Assembly (NCBI GenBank): GCA_027627225.1
Contig: CM051034.1
Span: 17,096,980 to 17,160,979 of the forward strand
DNA from: Congeria kusceri
Lineage: Eukaryota; Mollusca; Bivalvia; Myida; Dreissenidae
Length of the DNA: 64,000 bases
Direction: 5' to 3'
Shown here piece by piece: positions 10,521-21,460 of this stretch. A program made the translations under genes and the position numbers. The notes beneath the pieces were generated by a model that was given only the letters and a program-made list of their open reading frames with translations, was not told the origin of the DNA and did no database searches. Within the stretch, counting starts at the first letter, position 1, and every line of letters starts with the position of its first letter.

Positions 10521-11079
10521 TGTAGCAGGGTATTCAATTGTGCTATACTGATTGTAATCCTTTGATATTGGTTTTTATAATTGTCCAATCAGTGTAGTGA
10601 GAGATGGTCAGCGTGAAAGAATTTGTTTTTACATGCATTCCATGCTTTTTATTTTGAACACAAATTGATTGATTGTCCAGTGGCCTGATTCATTGGTTAT
10701 TTTGTATCCGAACACTCTTGGCTTTTGGAAGATAAAGTCATAATATAACTTTATCAGAGTTATATAGGAATATTTGAATATATAGTTTATGCTGTATGCA
10801 TTATTAAATTAACATCTTTATAGAAGAATATACTGGGTTCCTGGTGAGTCATTTTAATATTATTGTATTGTTGAATTATTATAAATTTGTAATAACTGTG
10901 TTATTACAGGTTTTATTTCATACTATTGTAATTTTGTATTGTTCTGAAATATGGTTACATAATAATTGTTCATACATATAATATGATGTATGTACTATTT
11001 CAGGCCATTATAATATATATACAATAAAATTGTAAAGAACCTGACTGGCTCGATTCTGCGGTAACCAGACCCCGCTACA
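10521..11079 (+). repeat. 5' LTR
   Basis: 559 bp, with terminal inverted TGTAGC..GCTACA. AATAAA at 11023-11028 is the likely polyadenylation signal. A TTATATAGG stretch could be the TATA element. Lacks 13 nt present in the 3' LTR. Confidence 0.95.
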
Positions 11080-11081
11080 AA

Positions 11082-11099
11082 TGGCGCCCAACGTGTTTG
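11082..11099 (+). promoter_or_regulatory. Primer binding site
   Basis: TGGCGCCCAACGTG starts two nt after the 5' LTR. TGG pairs with the CCA end of a tRNA, as expected for minus-strand priming. The primer tRNA is not identified. Confidence 0.75.
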
Positions 11100-12241
11100 A
11101 TGGTCAGAGAGCCTAACAACGCCCTCACCGCAATCTGAAGGTTCAACAACCCGGTGGCAGACCTGGCAGCTTGGCAAGTTGCTAGCGTTGGAGCGAGTCG
11201 CTGTAACCATTGTCTGCAGCTTGATGCCCGTCTTGTGGTGGCCGTACGGTACCATTCTGGTGGCTGCACCAGACCTACAAGCGCTAACCAGTGCTTGAAC
11301 CGGTTCAGTAGAAGACATCACACAGGTCGTAGGTTCATGACGAGAACGTCACAGTTAGCGGCTGATGTTGACGATCGTGTGGGCGTGCCGTACATAATGA
11401 TGTATGAACTACATTGATCAACTTGTTGGTCAATCTTTTCTAAAAGTTGACACTTTTTCAAAGTGCAGTTAACTTTTCAAGGTATTTTCCAAATACCTAT
11501 TCATTTTAAACATTGTGAACTTTTGACTACGCCAGAACCGCGGATTCCAGAATACGCATACATCTTCCAAAGGAGTGAAGCTGTGAACTTTTAATTGTGC
11601 GAACTTGACTAGTAAATGGACGGAATTGTGATGATTTTTATTGTTTTTAAAGTGTTTTAATTGGATTTGGAGAAAGGATTTTAGGATAATTATGTAAGTA
11701 ACTTTTCTATTAATATCTTCCAAGAGATAAATATTATAGTAAATTTTTATCTGTTTTACTCTACATTTTGAATTTCGTTATTATATTTGGAATTTTTCAT
11801 AACGTTACCTTTGTTGACCTATGACGTCACTGGTTGTTGAGTAGTTCACGTGGTTGTTAAGAAATATTGTACACAGTGAAATATTAATTAATTAAAAAAA
11901 ATAAAAATAAAAAAAATAAAAAAAATTGCACATTATACTGTTTGAATTTAATTGTTTTTGAAGTTAACTAGTATTTCCAAATATATATTCATACTGAACT
12001 ATGAAGTAATACTAGTTTTTACAAGGTAAATTGATAGCAAAACATTTTTTTCTTGTGAAATATTATAACAGTTTTGATAATCAGAATTTCATTGCTGTTG
12101 TCATTACTTTATTAGTATTTCTTTCTAAATTAAGGAATATTGCAAAATTTTAATTGTGAGAGTGATATTCGTGAGAGTGTGATTGTTTTCGAAATTGAAC
12201 AATTTGATATTTTTATTTAGCAGTTTTTACTGTAAATTAAA
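11100..12241 (+). other. Untranslated leader of the Gypsy element
   Basis: About 1.1 kb, very AT-rich, with no significant open frame on the plus strand. Includes an A/T-rich run near 11890-11930. Presumably carries packaging and dimerisation signals; none can be recognised by eye. Confidence 0.6.
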
Positions 12242-13372
12242 ATGTCCGATGTTGAAAGTGAATCTGAGGGTGCTAAAGGGGGGAATGTAGTTGCTGTTGA
12301 AATGTCTCAACAAGATATGATTCAAAAGTTGATTGCTTCAGGTTATAGGATATTGGAACCTGATTCAAAGCCAGACAGTGTAAAGAGTGCTCCTGTGTCC
12401 TCAACTCCTTTTCCCTTTGTACAGGAAAAGCCATCTGCTATTCCTAAAACATTTAAGTTTGAGCAGCCAGTCCCTCTTGGGCAGGCTAATGTTAGTCAAC
12501 AGAACATGTCTCATGTTGAAGTTCCACCTGTTTATGGTAATGTAACGAAGTTGCCTTTCTTTTCGGGTGAGGAACCCTGTCCTAAAGGTGAAGTTTCTTT
12601 TAAGGAATGGTTGTTTGAAGTAAAATGTCTTATGACAGATAAAAATTTGTCATCATCCCATGTCCTACAAGCAGTTAGACGTTCAATCAGAGGGCTGGCC
12701 CGCCAAACACTGATCTCATCAGGTGAGAATACATCATTAGACAATATTTTGTTTAAATTTAACTCCTTCTTTGGTACAACAATTGATAAAAATAATGTAC
12801 TACAAGAATTTTTTAATGCTTCTCAGCATTCAGATGAGACGGTGACTGCTTTTGCCTGTCGTTTAGAATACATCCTTTCTAACTCATCTGAATCAATAAA
12901 TATGAGCACTGACGCCAGAAATGAAATGCTCCGTTGTAAATTCTGGACTTCACTCTACTCTGAGAAACTTAAGTCCCAGACGAGGCATAAGTTTGACACT
13001 GTACTGTCTTTTGAGCAGTTGATAAGGGAAATTACTTAAATTAGGGCGGTGGAGTATGAAATGTCCCTCATCCCCCATACAAGTACAACCAAGACTGGTT
13101 CACATAGTAAAAGAGTACAGCAAAATGCTGTTTCTGCAGATTCTTCTTACTTTGAAAGTCGGTTGAAATCTTTAGAGTCAAAAGTGGACAGTCAGTATGC
13201 TAGTCTTACTAAAAAGTTGGACCAAGTACTATCTGCGTTGCCAGACAATAGGTCTCAACAGCAGAAACCAAACTACCGTACACCTAACTATCGAGGTAGA
13301 GGTCATGGTAGGGGTTATTACAAAAATAACCAGTCCAAACAAACTAACAAAAAGAATGACCCAAAAGTGTGA
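12242..13372 (+). CDS. gag: Gag polyprotein, PNMA-like, interrupted by one stop
   Basis: One frame of 377 codons with a single TAA at 13037-13039 (after REIT); the frame stays open before and after it and ends at TGA 13370-13372. Residues about 95-265 resemble the capsid fold shared by Ty3/Gypsy Gag and vertebrate PNMA proteins: LPFFSGEEP...SFKEWLFEVK, SIRGLAR, ...LEYILSN. Residues about 305-340 look coiled-coil. The tail is basic and glycine/arginine-rich (RGRGHGRGYY) and has no CCHC zinc knuckle, so an RG-rich segment probably provides nucleic-acid binding. The stop is likely a point mutation of this copy. Confidence 0.88.
13360..13366 (+). promoter_or_regulatory. -1 ribosomal frameshift slippery heptamer CCCAAAA
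   Basis: C CCA AAA in the gag frame fits X XXY YYZ and lies one codon before the gag stop. The protease frame is exactly -1 relative to gag and opens here, so slippage would produce Gag-Pol. A downstream pseudoknot was not verified. Confidence 0.7.
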
Positions 13373-16300
13373 ACGCCTCTGTTGCAGGCCAAACAGAGGC
13401 TGGTGAGACAAAAGGCCTTAAACAGACTGTACACTCACGGTTAGTTGGAGGTCCTAACCAGGGTAAAGTGCTGATAAATGAACAGCCCATAAATGCATTA
13501 ATTGATTCAGGCTCACAAGTAACTACTATATCAGAGACTTGTTTGCTATCCTTGTATGATAAACCTGAACTTTTAAAACTAGATACTCTAGGATTGCAAC
13601 TTTCAACTGCTGATGGGTCTGCTATGAAATACACTGGCTATATTGAAGGCACAGTGACTGTCCCTTCAATTTCAAACATTACTTTTAATGTGCCCATACT
13701 AGTGGTCCAGGACAACTCCTTTAATAAGAGATTGCCCTGCCATCATTGGAACAAATGTCATTCGACTAGTTCGAGACACCATTTCCCAGGATGATGGTGC
13801 AGTCATACCTGAGGAATGGGAAATAGCCATTGCATCATTGAATGTCTCTTCATTTTCAGCTCAACTTTGCAGAAAGAAACCAGTTACACTAGGACCTTAT
13901 GAGACTGCAACTGTAAAATGTCTAGCTCGAGGTGTGAACCATGCTATTTCACAGGTAGTAACAGAAAACTTCAATCCATCTGCAAACTATTCTGTTTGTC
14001 CAAGAGTTGTGAAATTACAGCAACATGGAAATTGTTGTAAAGTCTCTGTGAAAGTGTGCAATATGATTGGGAAACCCATTGTGTTTAAACCCCAGTCAGA
14101 AATCTGTCAGATTTCTGAAGTTGAAGTTGTTGATAATCTGTCCTCTTCATTTCAGCACAATCAGGAGCAGAAAAGCCCTCCAGATGATTCTACAAATGAT
14201 CTGGGTATAAAAATTGATACGGCCAATCTTACCCCTGATCAAATTCTTAGGGTAAAACAAATTTTGGGCAACTGGTCCCATGTCTTTTCTACAGGTCCTA
14301 CTGACATAGGCTGTACCAATCTTCTAAAACATAAAATTGTTCTAGATGACCCTACACCCTTTAAACAGTCATATAGACGGATACCCCCCGGTATGTATGA
14401 AGAGGTCAGACAGCACATCAGAGAGATGTTAGCTGCTGATGTCATAAGAGAGTCTGAGTCTCCTTTTAGCTCAAATGTTGTTTTAGTTCGAAAGCGTGAT
14501 GGTTCCCTTCGTTTCTGCATAGATTGGAGACAGCTGAATGCCAGAACACGTAAGGATGCATATAACCTCCCCAGGTTTTATGATATAGTGGACAGTCTCT
14601 CTGGAGCCACTTACTTTTCTAAACTTGACCTTCGTTCAGGTTACTGGAATGTCCAGATTGAGGAAGAAGACAAACCTAAAACTGCTTTTTCTGTTGGCAA
14701 TTTAGGTTTTTATGAGTGGAATCGGATGGGGTTTGGTTTATGCAATGCACCTTCTACTTTTCAGTGCCTTATGGAACGATGCATGGGCGATTTACATCTC
14801 GAGGAATGCCTCATATTCCTTGACGATATTCTGGTTTTCTCAAAAACTTTTGATGAGCACATCGATCGACTCCAGTCTGTATTTTCACGTCTAGCAGAAA
14901 ATGGCCGTAAACTCAAACCATCCAAATGTGAACTTTTCATGCCCTCTGTAGTGTACTTGGGTCATGTGATCAGTAAAGATGGCATCTCTACTGACCCCAA
15001 AAAGACCAGTGCAGTCACCAATTGGCCTTCACCTACAAACATCAAGGAGCTTAGGCAATTCCTTGGTTTTGCAGGCTTCTATAGGAGATATGTTGAGCAC
15101 TATGCTCAGGTAGTAGAACCACTAAATGAGCTGCTTAAAGGCCACACCACCACTGGCAAAATGAAAAAGGGCAAGAATAAGAAGTCCAAACCCAAACCAG
15201 TTCCTTGGTCTTGGGGTGAACCCCAAGAACAAGAGTTCCAAACCATTAAACAGAAACTCACGTCCTCCCCAGTGCTGGCATATGCCGAGTATGACCAACC
15301 CTTTGTCTTGCACACTGATGCATCAGGCTTAGGCCTAGGTGCAGTATTGAACCAGGTGCAAGATGGGGTGAGCAAGGTCATTGCCTATGCCAGCCGTGGG
15401 TTGAGGCCATCCGAAAGGAAGTACCCAGCACATAAGCTGGAGTTTCTGGCACTCAAATGGGCGGTTACCGAAAAGTTCCATGATTACCTTTTCGGTAACA
15501 AGTTTATTGTCCGCACAGACAATAACCCATTGACCTATGTCACAAGTACAGCCAAACTCGATGCTACAGGTCACCGGTGGCTTGCAGCATTGAGCACATA
15601 TGAATTCGAAATAAAATACAAGCCAGGCAAGCTCAACATTGATGCTGATGCCTTGAGCAGACGGCCTCAGAAACAGGTAAGTACAGATATGGTCCAAGCC
15701 ATCTGCATGGCATCCCAAGTGAGGGTACCACTTGCAGACTGTGTGGCCATTGATACCTGTCCTCTTTCTGCAGAAGAGACCAGGTCTCAATTGCCCACTG
15801 ACCAAAGGACCAACTGGAGGCAGGCCCAAGCTGAAGACAAAACCTTGGTTCGAATTATTGACCTACTAAAGAGTGGTTCCCGACCCAGGGAGGAGGCACT
15901 CCGTAAGGAACCGCTTGAGGTACAGCAATTCTTGAGAGAATGGAAACACCTCGCAATTGAGGATAATGTGCTGTACCGAACCACTACTTTGGATGGTCAA
16001 TCAGTCAAACAACTGGCTCTACCAAGCAGCTATAAACAACAAGCGCTCAAAGGGGTCCACGATGATGTCGGACACCCAGGTAAAGAGAAATCTTTATGGT
16101 TAGCCAGACAAAGGTTTTACTGGCCTGGTCTTGAAAAAGACATAGAATCCAAAATACAGAACTGTGATAGGTGTATCCTAAGGAAACACCCATCACAGTC
16201 AGCTGGTCTGGTTAACATAACCACCACAAAACCCATGGAACTTGTGTGCATGGACTTCCTTTCACTGGAACAGTCAAAGGGAGGCTATGAACACGTCCTA

Positions 16301-16982
16301 GTGATCACAGATCATTTTACTAGGTATGCGCAAGCTGTTCCATGCAAGAACCAGACAGCTCAAACAACAGCAAAAGCTCTGTATGACCATTTTATTAGGT
16401 ATTACTCTTTTCCTGAACGCCTTCACAGCGATCAGGGAAGAAATTTCGAGAGTAAGGTCATACAAGAGCTCTGTAAAATTGCAGGAGTTGAAAAATCCCG
16501 CACAACTCCATATCACCCAATGGGTAATCCTGCTGAAAGATTTAACCAAACCCTATTGAAAATGCTAGGGACTCTAAATCCCGAACAAAAACATGATTGG
16601 AAGTCCTTTGTCGGTCCCTTAGTCCAAGCATACAATGCTACAAAAAGTGAGGCTACCGGATATTCCCCACATTACTTAATGTTTGGGTGGAATCCTAGGC
16701 TAGCCATTGACACATTTTGGGGTACCGACCCCGGGAACGAAGGACACCCAGATCCTGCTGGTTATGTGCAGAAACTGCAATCTCGCTTGCAACAAGCCCA
16801 CAAGCTAGCTGCTGAGGCCTCAGCGAAGCAGGGTGCACGTAATAAAGCACTATATGACCGCAAGGCCAGTGCTTCCAGTTTGGAGGTTAACGACAGGGTT
16901 TTGGTCCGTCAGACTCATTTTGATGGCAAACATAAACTTGCAGACCGCTGGGAACAACACCCGTATACAATTTTGGATATCC

Positions 16983-18083
16983 AGGGTTCCCGCTGTCGAT
17001 CGCCATTGTCGCCAATGGCGACAAAATAAAAAATTTGGCGACAACTTTTTGAATTTGGCGAAAGTAAGTGGCGACAACTTTTCAAAAATGGCGATTTTTC
17101 AAAATTCCACATTTTTTCTGCGTAATATTTACTTAAAATGACATAAGAGGCTCTGTTTACCAGCCGCTTTACGGCAGTCGCTGTGCAATGGATTTCCGTG
17201 ATGTAAGCGACACTGCTGAAATCAATGGAGCGTGCTGATTGCCGGAAAGTGGCAGATTATGGTGATAATTGGGATTATTGGTGGTGTTGTTACAAGTTAT
17301 CTTAATTGGTCGTCAGTTTTATTGCTTCAGAGATAAGACAACTTTGAAATGTACCGACTTTGCGCTGAAGTGTGAAGTGTTTGTCACAGTATAGGAAGCA
17401 GATTAAAGCCTGTTAGGTTGACAACAATGACAATCAAAAAGGTAAATATGGATTGTTTTTAGCATAATCGGTGTATTTAAAGGCAATAATTAAACATTTT
17501 GCCTTGATTAGTGCTATATAAACATGAGATAATATTCTCTGTTTCACTCGTCAAAATGGCAAGTTCAGAGTGTATAACGCCTGTTAAAAAGCGAACGTTA
17601 GATTCAGATGATGTTGAGACTCCTTCAAAAATGTATAAAACTCTAAATTCACCAGCTAACAGAAATTTCAAAGACAGTTGGAAATCAGAATTCCCGTTCC
17701 TCAAATATGATTCCAACACAAAATCTATGCTGTGTGAACTCTGTATATCCTGAATATTATCATTATACTGTTATATGCTGTTATTACATAAACTTATTAA
17801 ATGTGCTGTTATTGCATAAATTATTAAATGTGCTGACTGTTATTAAATAAACTTATTAAACATTAAACTTATTAAACATACTGTAAAATGCTTAGTTATT
17901 TGTTTTTGTTTCATTATTATAACATGATCTTCTTTGCCCCAATGTGCCCCCATTTGGCGACAACTTTGTGAATTTGGCGAAAGTAAGTGGCGACAACTTT
18001 TTGAATTTGGCGAAAGTGGCGACAACTTTTTTATTTTGGCGAAAGTAAGTGGCGACAACTTTTTAAAGCCCAGAGGGAACCCT
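16983..18083 (+). mobile_element. 1.1-kb hAT-like DNA transposon nested in pol
   Basis: Ends are CAGGGTTCCC (or AGGGTTCCC) and GGGAACCCT(G). GGATATCC is present at 16975-16982 and again at 18084-18091, an 8-bp direct duplication if the terminal C/G is not counted (GATATC, 6 bp, if it is). Subterminal zones carry several direct copies of TTGGCGACAACTTTTTGAAT and GGCGAAAGTAAGT at both ends, likely transposase-binding arrays. The interior encodes a transposase N-terminal remnant (17556-17753) but no catalytic domain, so it is non-autonomous. Confidence 0.88.
17556..17753 (+). pseudogene. hAT transposase N-terminal fragment
   Basis: 65 aa, MASSECITPVKKRTLDSDDV... then FKDSWKSEFPFLKYD and MLCELC. 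W..EFP(F/W)L.YD...(M)LC.LC is the start of the TTF/BED-type zinc finger found at the N-terminus of hAT transposases and their domesticated relatives (KIAA1586/ZNF862-like). It stops right after the first Cys pair; the rest of the transposase is deleted from the element. Confidence 0.65.
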
Positions 18084-19231
18084 GGATATCCCAAATCCAG
18101 AAATTCCTGTATACAGAGTACAGCGTGAAGATGGAATTGGACCAGTAAAAACCTTGCACAGGAATTTATTGTTGCCAATATCCTCACTGCCTAGTGTTAA
18201 TCCCTTATCACAACCCAAACAAAAAGCCCAAAGCCCTAAAAGGATAACCAGATCCAAGTCAAAATCCAAACATGTGGATACATCTGACAGTGATGATTCT
18301 ACTGAGTCGGAACCCTATGTAATTCCACAGCGTAGAGTTGGATATGTACCCGGTTATCCAGTAACAAGTCAAAGGTCCAACAGTCTGGTTGTAAATACAA
18401 ATTCTGGCTTGGCTGATACTGAGTCCCAAACTACAATAACTCAGTCACCATCAGTTGATATTGCTGAAAGTTCTCTGACTGAGCAATCAAACAATTCCTC
18501 TATTCCTATCTTGGATCAGAGTTCCACTATCTCAAGTGCTAACTCACATGTTCAGTCATTTGTTGATGAACAGTATAGTTCTCAGTTTGATTCTCAGGCT
18601 ACACCACAGCCTACATCTCAGGCTACACCACAGCAACTTGTTGGCCAGCCCCAAAGAGACAGAAAACCTCCAGATAGATATGGACAGTGGGTTATGCCCA
18701 TTTATGCTAGTGACTTTAATAATGAATTTAAAAAGGAAGTTCACATTTATTATGTGTAAATTCATTATTGTACATTTTTGTACAGATGAAGGTAAAATTA
18801 TAACAAAAGTCCATATCTAGTGAATATATCACAGATATTTTATATTATCTTAGTGTGTTTTTAACTTGATATTTCATTTCCAGGTTAATATTAAACATAT
18901 CCTAATTGTTTAATTAAATGCAAGCCAGAGCAATGTCAATTGTTATTTTCATTACATGTATGTTTTTCCAGCCAATGTGTTTTTAGTCTACTATTGTTTA
19001 CTACAGCTGGTAAGTATCTAGGTCAGTAGATCAGCTGATTCATTCCTAGTAAGATCACAGCTGAGTAACTTCTCCCACACTGTCTGGAGAGCTTTACACT
19101 ACTCCAGTGGAAAGTGTACTGCGGGAATTAACTTGTTGCAGTAAACTACGTGCATGGCCTTTTTCAGTAATATTGAGTATTATTGTTTTATGTTTGGCAT
19201 TTACAAAATGTCAGGAGCCAATTTTTCCTAC

Positions 19232-19241
19232 AGAGGGAGTA
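19232..19241 (+). promoter_or_regulatory. Polypurine tract
   Basis: AGAGGGAGTA lies directly against the 3' LTR, the standard position for the plus-strand primer of LTR elements. Confidence 0.75.
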
Positions 19242-19814
19242 TGTAGCAGGGTATTCAATTGTGCTATACTGATTGTAATCCTTTGATATTGGTTTTTATA
19301 ATTGTCCAATCAGTGTAATGAGAGATGGTCAGCGTGAAAGAATTTGTATGAGTGAACTGTTTTTACATGCATTCCATGCTTTTTATTTTGAACACAAATT
19401 GATTGATTGTCCAGTGGCCTGATTCATTGGTTATTTTGTATCAGAACACTCTTGGCTTTTGGAAGATAAAGTCATAATATAACTTTATCAGAGTTATATA
19501 GGAATATTTGAATATATAGTTTATGCTGTATGCATTATTAAATTAACATCTTTATAGAAGAATATACTGGGTTCCTGGTGAGTCATTTTAATATTATTGT
19601 ATTGTTGAATTATTATAAATTTGTAATAATTGTGTTATTACAGGTTTTATTTCATACTATTGTAATTTTGTATTGTTCTGAAATATGGTTACATAATAAT
19701 TGTTCATACATATAATATGATGTATGTACTATTTCAGGCCATCTATAATATATATACAATAAAATTGTAAAGAACCTGACTGGCTCGATTCTGCGGTAAC
19801 CAGACCCCGCTACA
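19242..19814 (+). repeat. 3' LTR
   Basis: 573 bp, same termini as the 5' LTR. Carries a 13-nt segment (ATGAGTGAACTGT) missing from the 5' LTR, one extra C near its end, and about three substitutions. Confidence 0.95.
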
Positions 19815-19989
19815 TAAGTATGACATAATGTAGATCGAAAGAGTAGTAATACTATGTTTATTTATATTTGTTTTTTTACAAATTGCTGTTTGAACAGTAA
19901 AAGCACTATGTTTCTTTCTTGGTGTACACATTGAGATATCCTTCAAATTGTGACTTTATTCGGGAGAATCCGTCAAGAAATAAGTAAGT

Positions 19990-21130
19990 TTTATGCAAAG
20001 GCAGGTTAGATACTAGAATCCAGTAACAATCTTGCTGCCTCAGCCTGAACTCTTACATAGCCTCACTTTAAATATTAATAACTCCGGAACTTTTAAAGGT
20101 AAAATAATAATATTTGTTTTATGGTGTACAACTTAAAATTGTCTTCAAAATAAGACTTTATTCCAAAAAATCTGTCCAGAAATGACAAAGTATTAGGCAA
20201 AGGCTTGGTATATACTTTTCAACAAAAATCTTGCTGCCTCATTCTTAAATCTTACAAAGCCTCGCTCTGAATATTTCTTGAACTATTTAAGATAAAATCA
20301 CAGTGTTTATTTCATGTTGTTCAGTTTTAAATTTCCTTGAAAACAGGAATTTAGTCGGCAAGATCTACCCAGAAATAACAAAGTTTTCGGCAAAGGCAGG
20401 TTAGATACTATTCAATAAAAAAATCTTGTTGCCTTAGTCTGAAATCTCACATAGCCTCGCTTTAAATATGAATAACTCCGGAATTATTAAAGGTAAAATA
20501 ACAATATTTGTTTCTTGGTGTACAATTTCAAATTGACTTCAACATAAGACTTTATTCTGAAAAATCCGTCCAGAAATGACAAAGTACAGGTTAGGTACTT
20601 TCAAATAAAAATTTTGCTGCCTTAGTCTGAAATCTTACAAAGCCTCGCTCTGAATATTTCTGGAACTATGTAAGATAAAATCGCATTGTTTATTTTATGT
20701 TGTTCAGTTTAAAATTTCGTTCAAAATGAGACTATATTTGACAAAATCCGTTCAGAAATAAAGTTTTAGGCAAAGGCAGGTTAGCTACTTTTCAATTAAA
20801 AAATATTGCTGCCTAAGTCTGAAATCTTACATAGCCTCGCTTTAAATATGAATAACTCCGGAACTACTAAAAATAAATAAAAATATTTGTTTCTTGGTGT
20901 ACAGTTAAAAATTGCCTTCAAAATAAGACTTTATTTAGAAAAATCCGTTCAGAGATGACAAAGTATTAGGCAAAGGCTGGGTATATACTTTTCAATAAAT
21001 ATATTGGTGTCTCTGTCTGAAATCTTACAAAGCCTTGCTTATGAATATCTCCATAACTATTAAAGATAAAATTAAAATGTTTTTTTCTTGGTGTACAGTT
21101 TCGAACAACCTTGTTCAACTCTAATGTACG
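19990..21130. repeat. ~195-bp tandem repeat with alternating subtypes
   Basis: At least five units start near the GCCTC(G)CT motifs at 20056, 20259, 20451, 20641 and 20831; a diverged one is at 21030. Two subtypes alternate: one with TTTAAATATGAATAACTCCGG, one with CTGAATATTTCTGGAACTAT. This gives a higher-order period of about 385 bp. No coding potential. Confidence 0.8.
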
Positions 21131-21199
21131 CATTCACAAAATAAAATTTATTGGTATATATGCAATGAATATCAACAAAGTGATTTGGCGAGCGTACAC

Positions 21200-21460
21200 G
21201 CTTAAGTCACGTCATAACGCCGGGGCCGCGAGATAAAACGAGAGTTCCCGCAGACTGGTATACATGTTTCTAATCTCTGTTCGTTAATAGATCTCTGCTC
21301 AAACTTAAACAGCTGAAGAAGCTTAATGTGTAGATGATCGATAAGGAAGGATTTTTGGCTGCGACCAATTTTGGCAGAATTATGGCCCTTTGTTTTTTTT
21401 TCCACTGTTAAATTTCGCGGACTCAACTCCACTTTAATTGCTGGGTATAGCAAATCAGAC
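21200..21460 (-). repeat. Inverted copy of the GGGGGCATAAAA-family internal unit
   Basis: The minus strand shares AATTCTGCCAAAATTGGTCG, a CTTCAGCTG..AAGTTTGAGC stretch and other blocks with 2050-2170. A repeat fragment, not a gene. Confidence 0.65.

Larger units (their letters stand above)
13369..18759 (+). pseudogene. pol: Gypsy pol polyprotein (pro-RT-RNaseH-IN), disrupted
   Basis: Protease: LIDSGSQVT (DSG active site) near 13500. Reverse transcriptase: SYRR-type entry, WRQLNARTRKDAYNLPR, KLDLRSGYW, GLCNAPSTFQ, and catalytic FLDD at about 14816-14827. RNase H: HTDASGLGLGAVL, Glu in KLEFLALKW, RTDNNPLTY. Integrase: HH-CC zinc finger (GHPGKEKS..CDRCILRK), then MDFLS, HSDQGRNFE and NPAERFNQ for DDE. 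GPY/F-like module: ADRW..HPY before the insertion, continuing KTLHRNLLLPI after it. One extra C at 13735-13737 shifts frame before the 13838-17029 segment. The 1101-bp insertion splits the tail; 18091-18759 is the remainder and is in frame with the upstream part if the insertion and one 8-bp duplication are discounted. Confidence 0.95.
10521..19814 (+). mobile_element. Full-length Ty3/Gypsy LTR retrotransposon with nested hAT element
   Basis: Two LTRs (10521-11079 and 19242-19814) beginning TGTAGCAGGG and ending CCCCGCTACA bound a PBS, a long AT-rich leader, gag, pro-RT-RNaseH-integrase with a GPY/F-like tail, and a polypurine tract. The order RT-RNaseH-IN identifies Ty3/Gypsy (Metaviridae). 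By eye the LTRs differ by about three substitutions and two indels (13 and 1 nt), so insertion was recent. Coding damage: an in-frame TAA in gag (13037), one extra C in a CCC run (13735-13737), and a 1101-bp element inserted in the pol tail (16983-18083). I see no convincing target-site duplication (flanks ACAAG and TAAGT). This copy cannot be autonomous. Confidence 0.96.

Noticed and set aside
12242..18759. Endogenous retrovirus with env
   Set aside because: After the integrase and GPY/F-like tail there is only a Ser/Gln-rich, Pro-containing extension; no signal peptide, membrane segment or separate third ORF is present.
10515..19820. Target-site duplication for the Gypsy element
   Set aside because: The immediate flanks (ACAAG and TAAGT) are not a direct repeat; a shared AAG is too weak to call.
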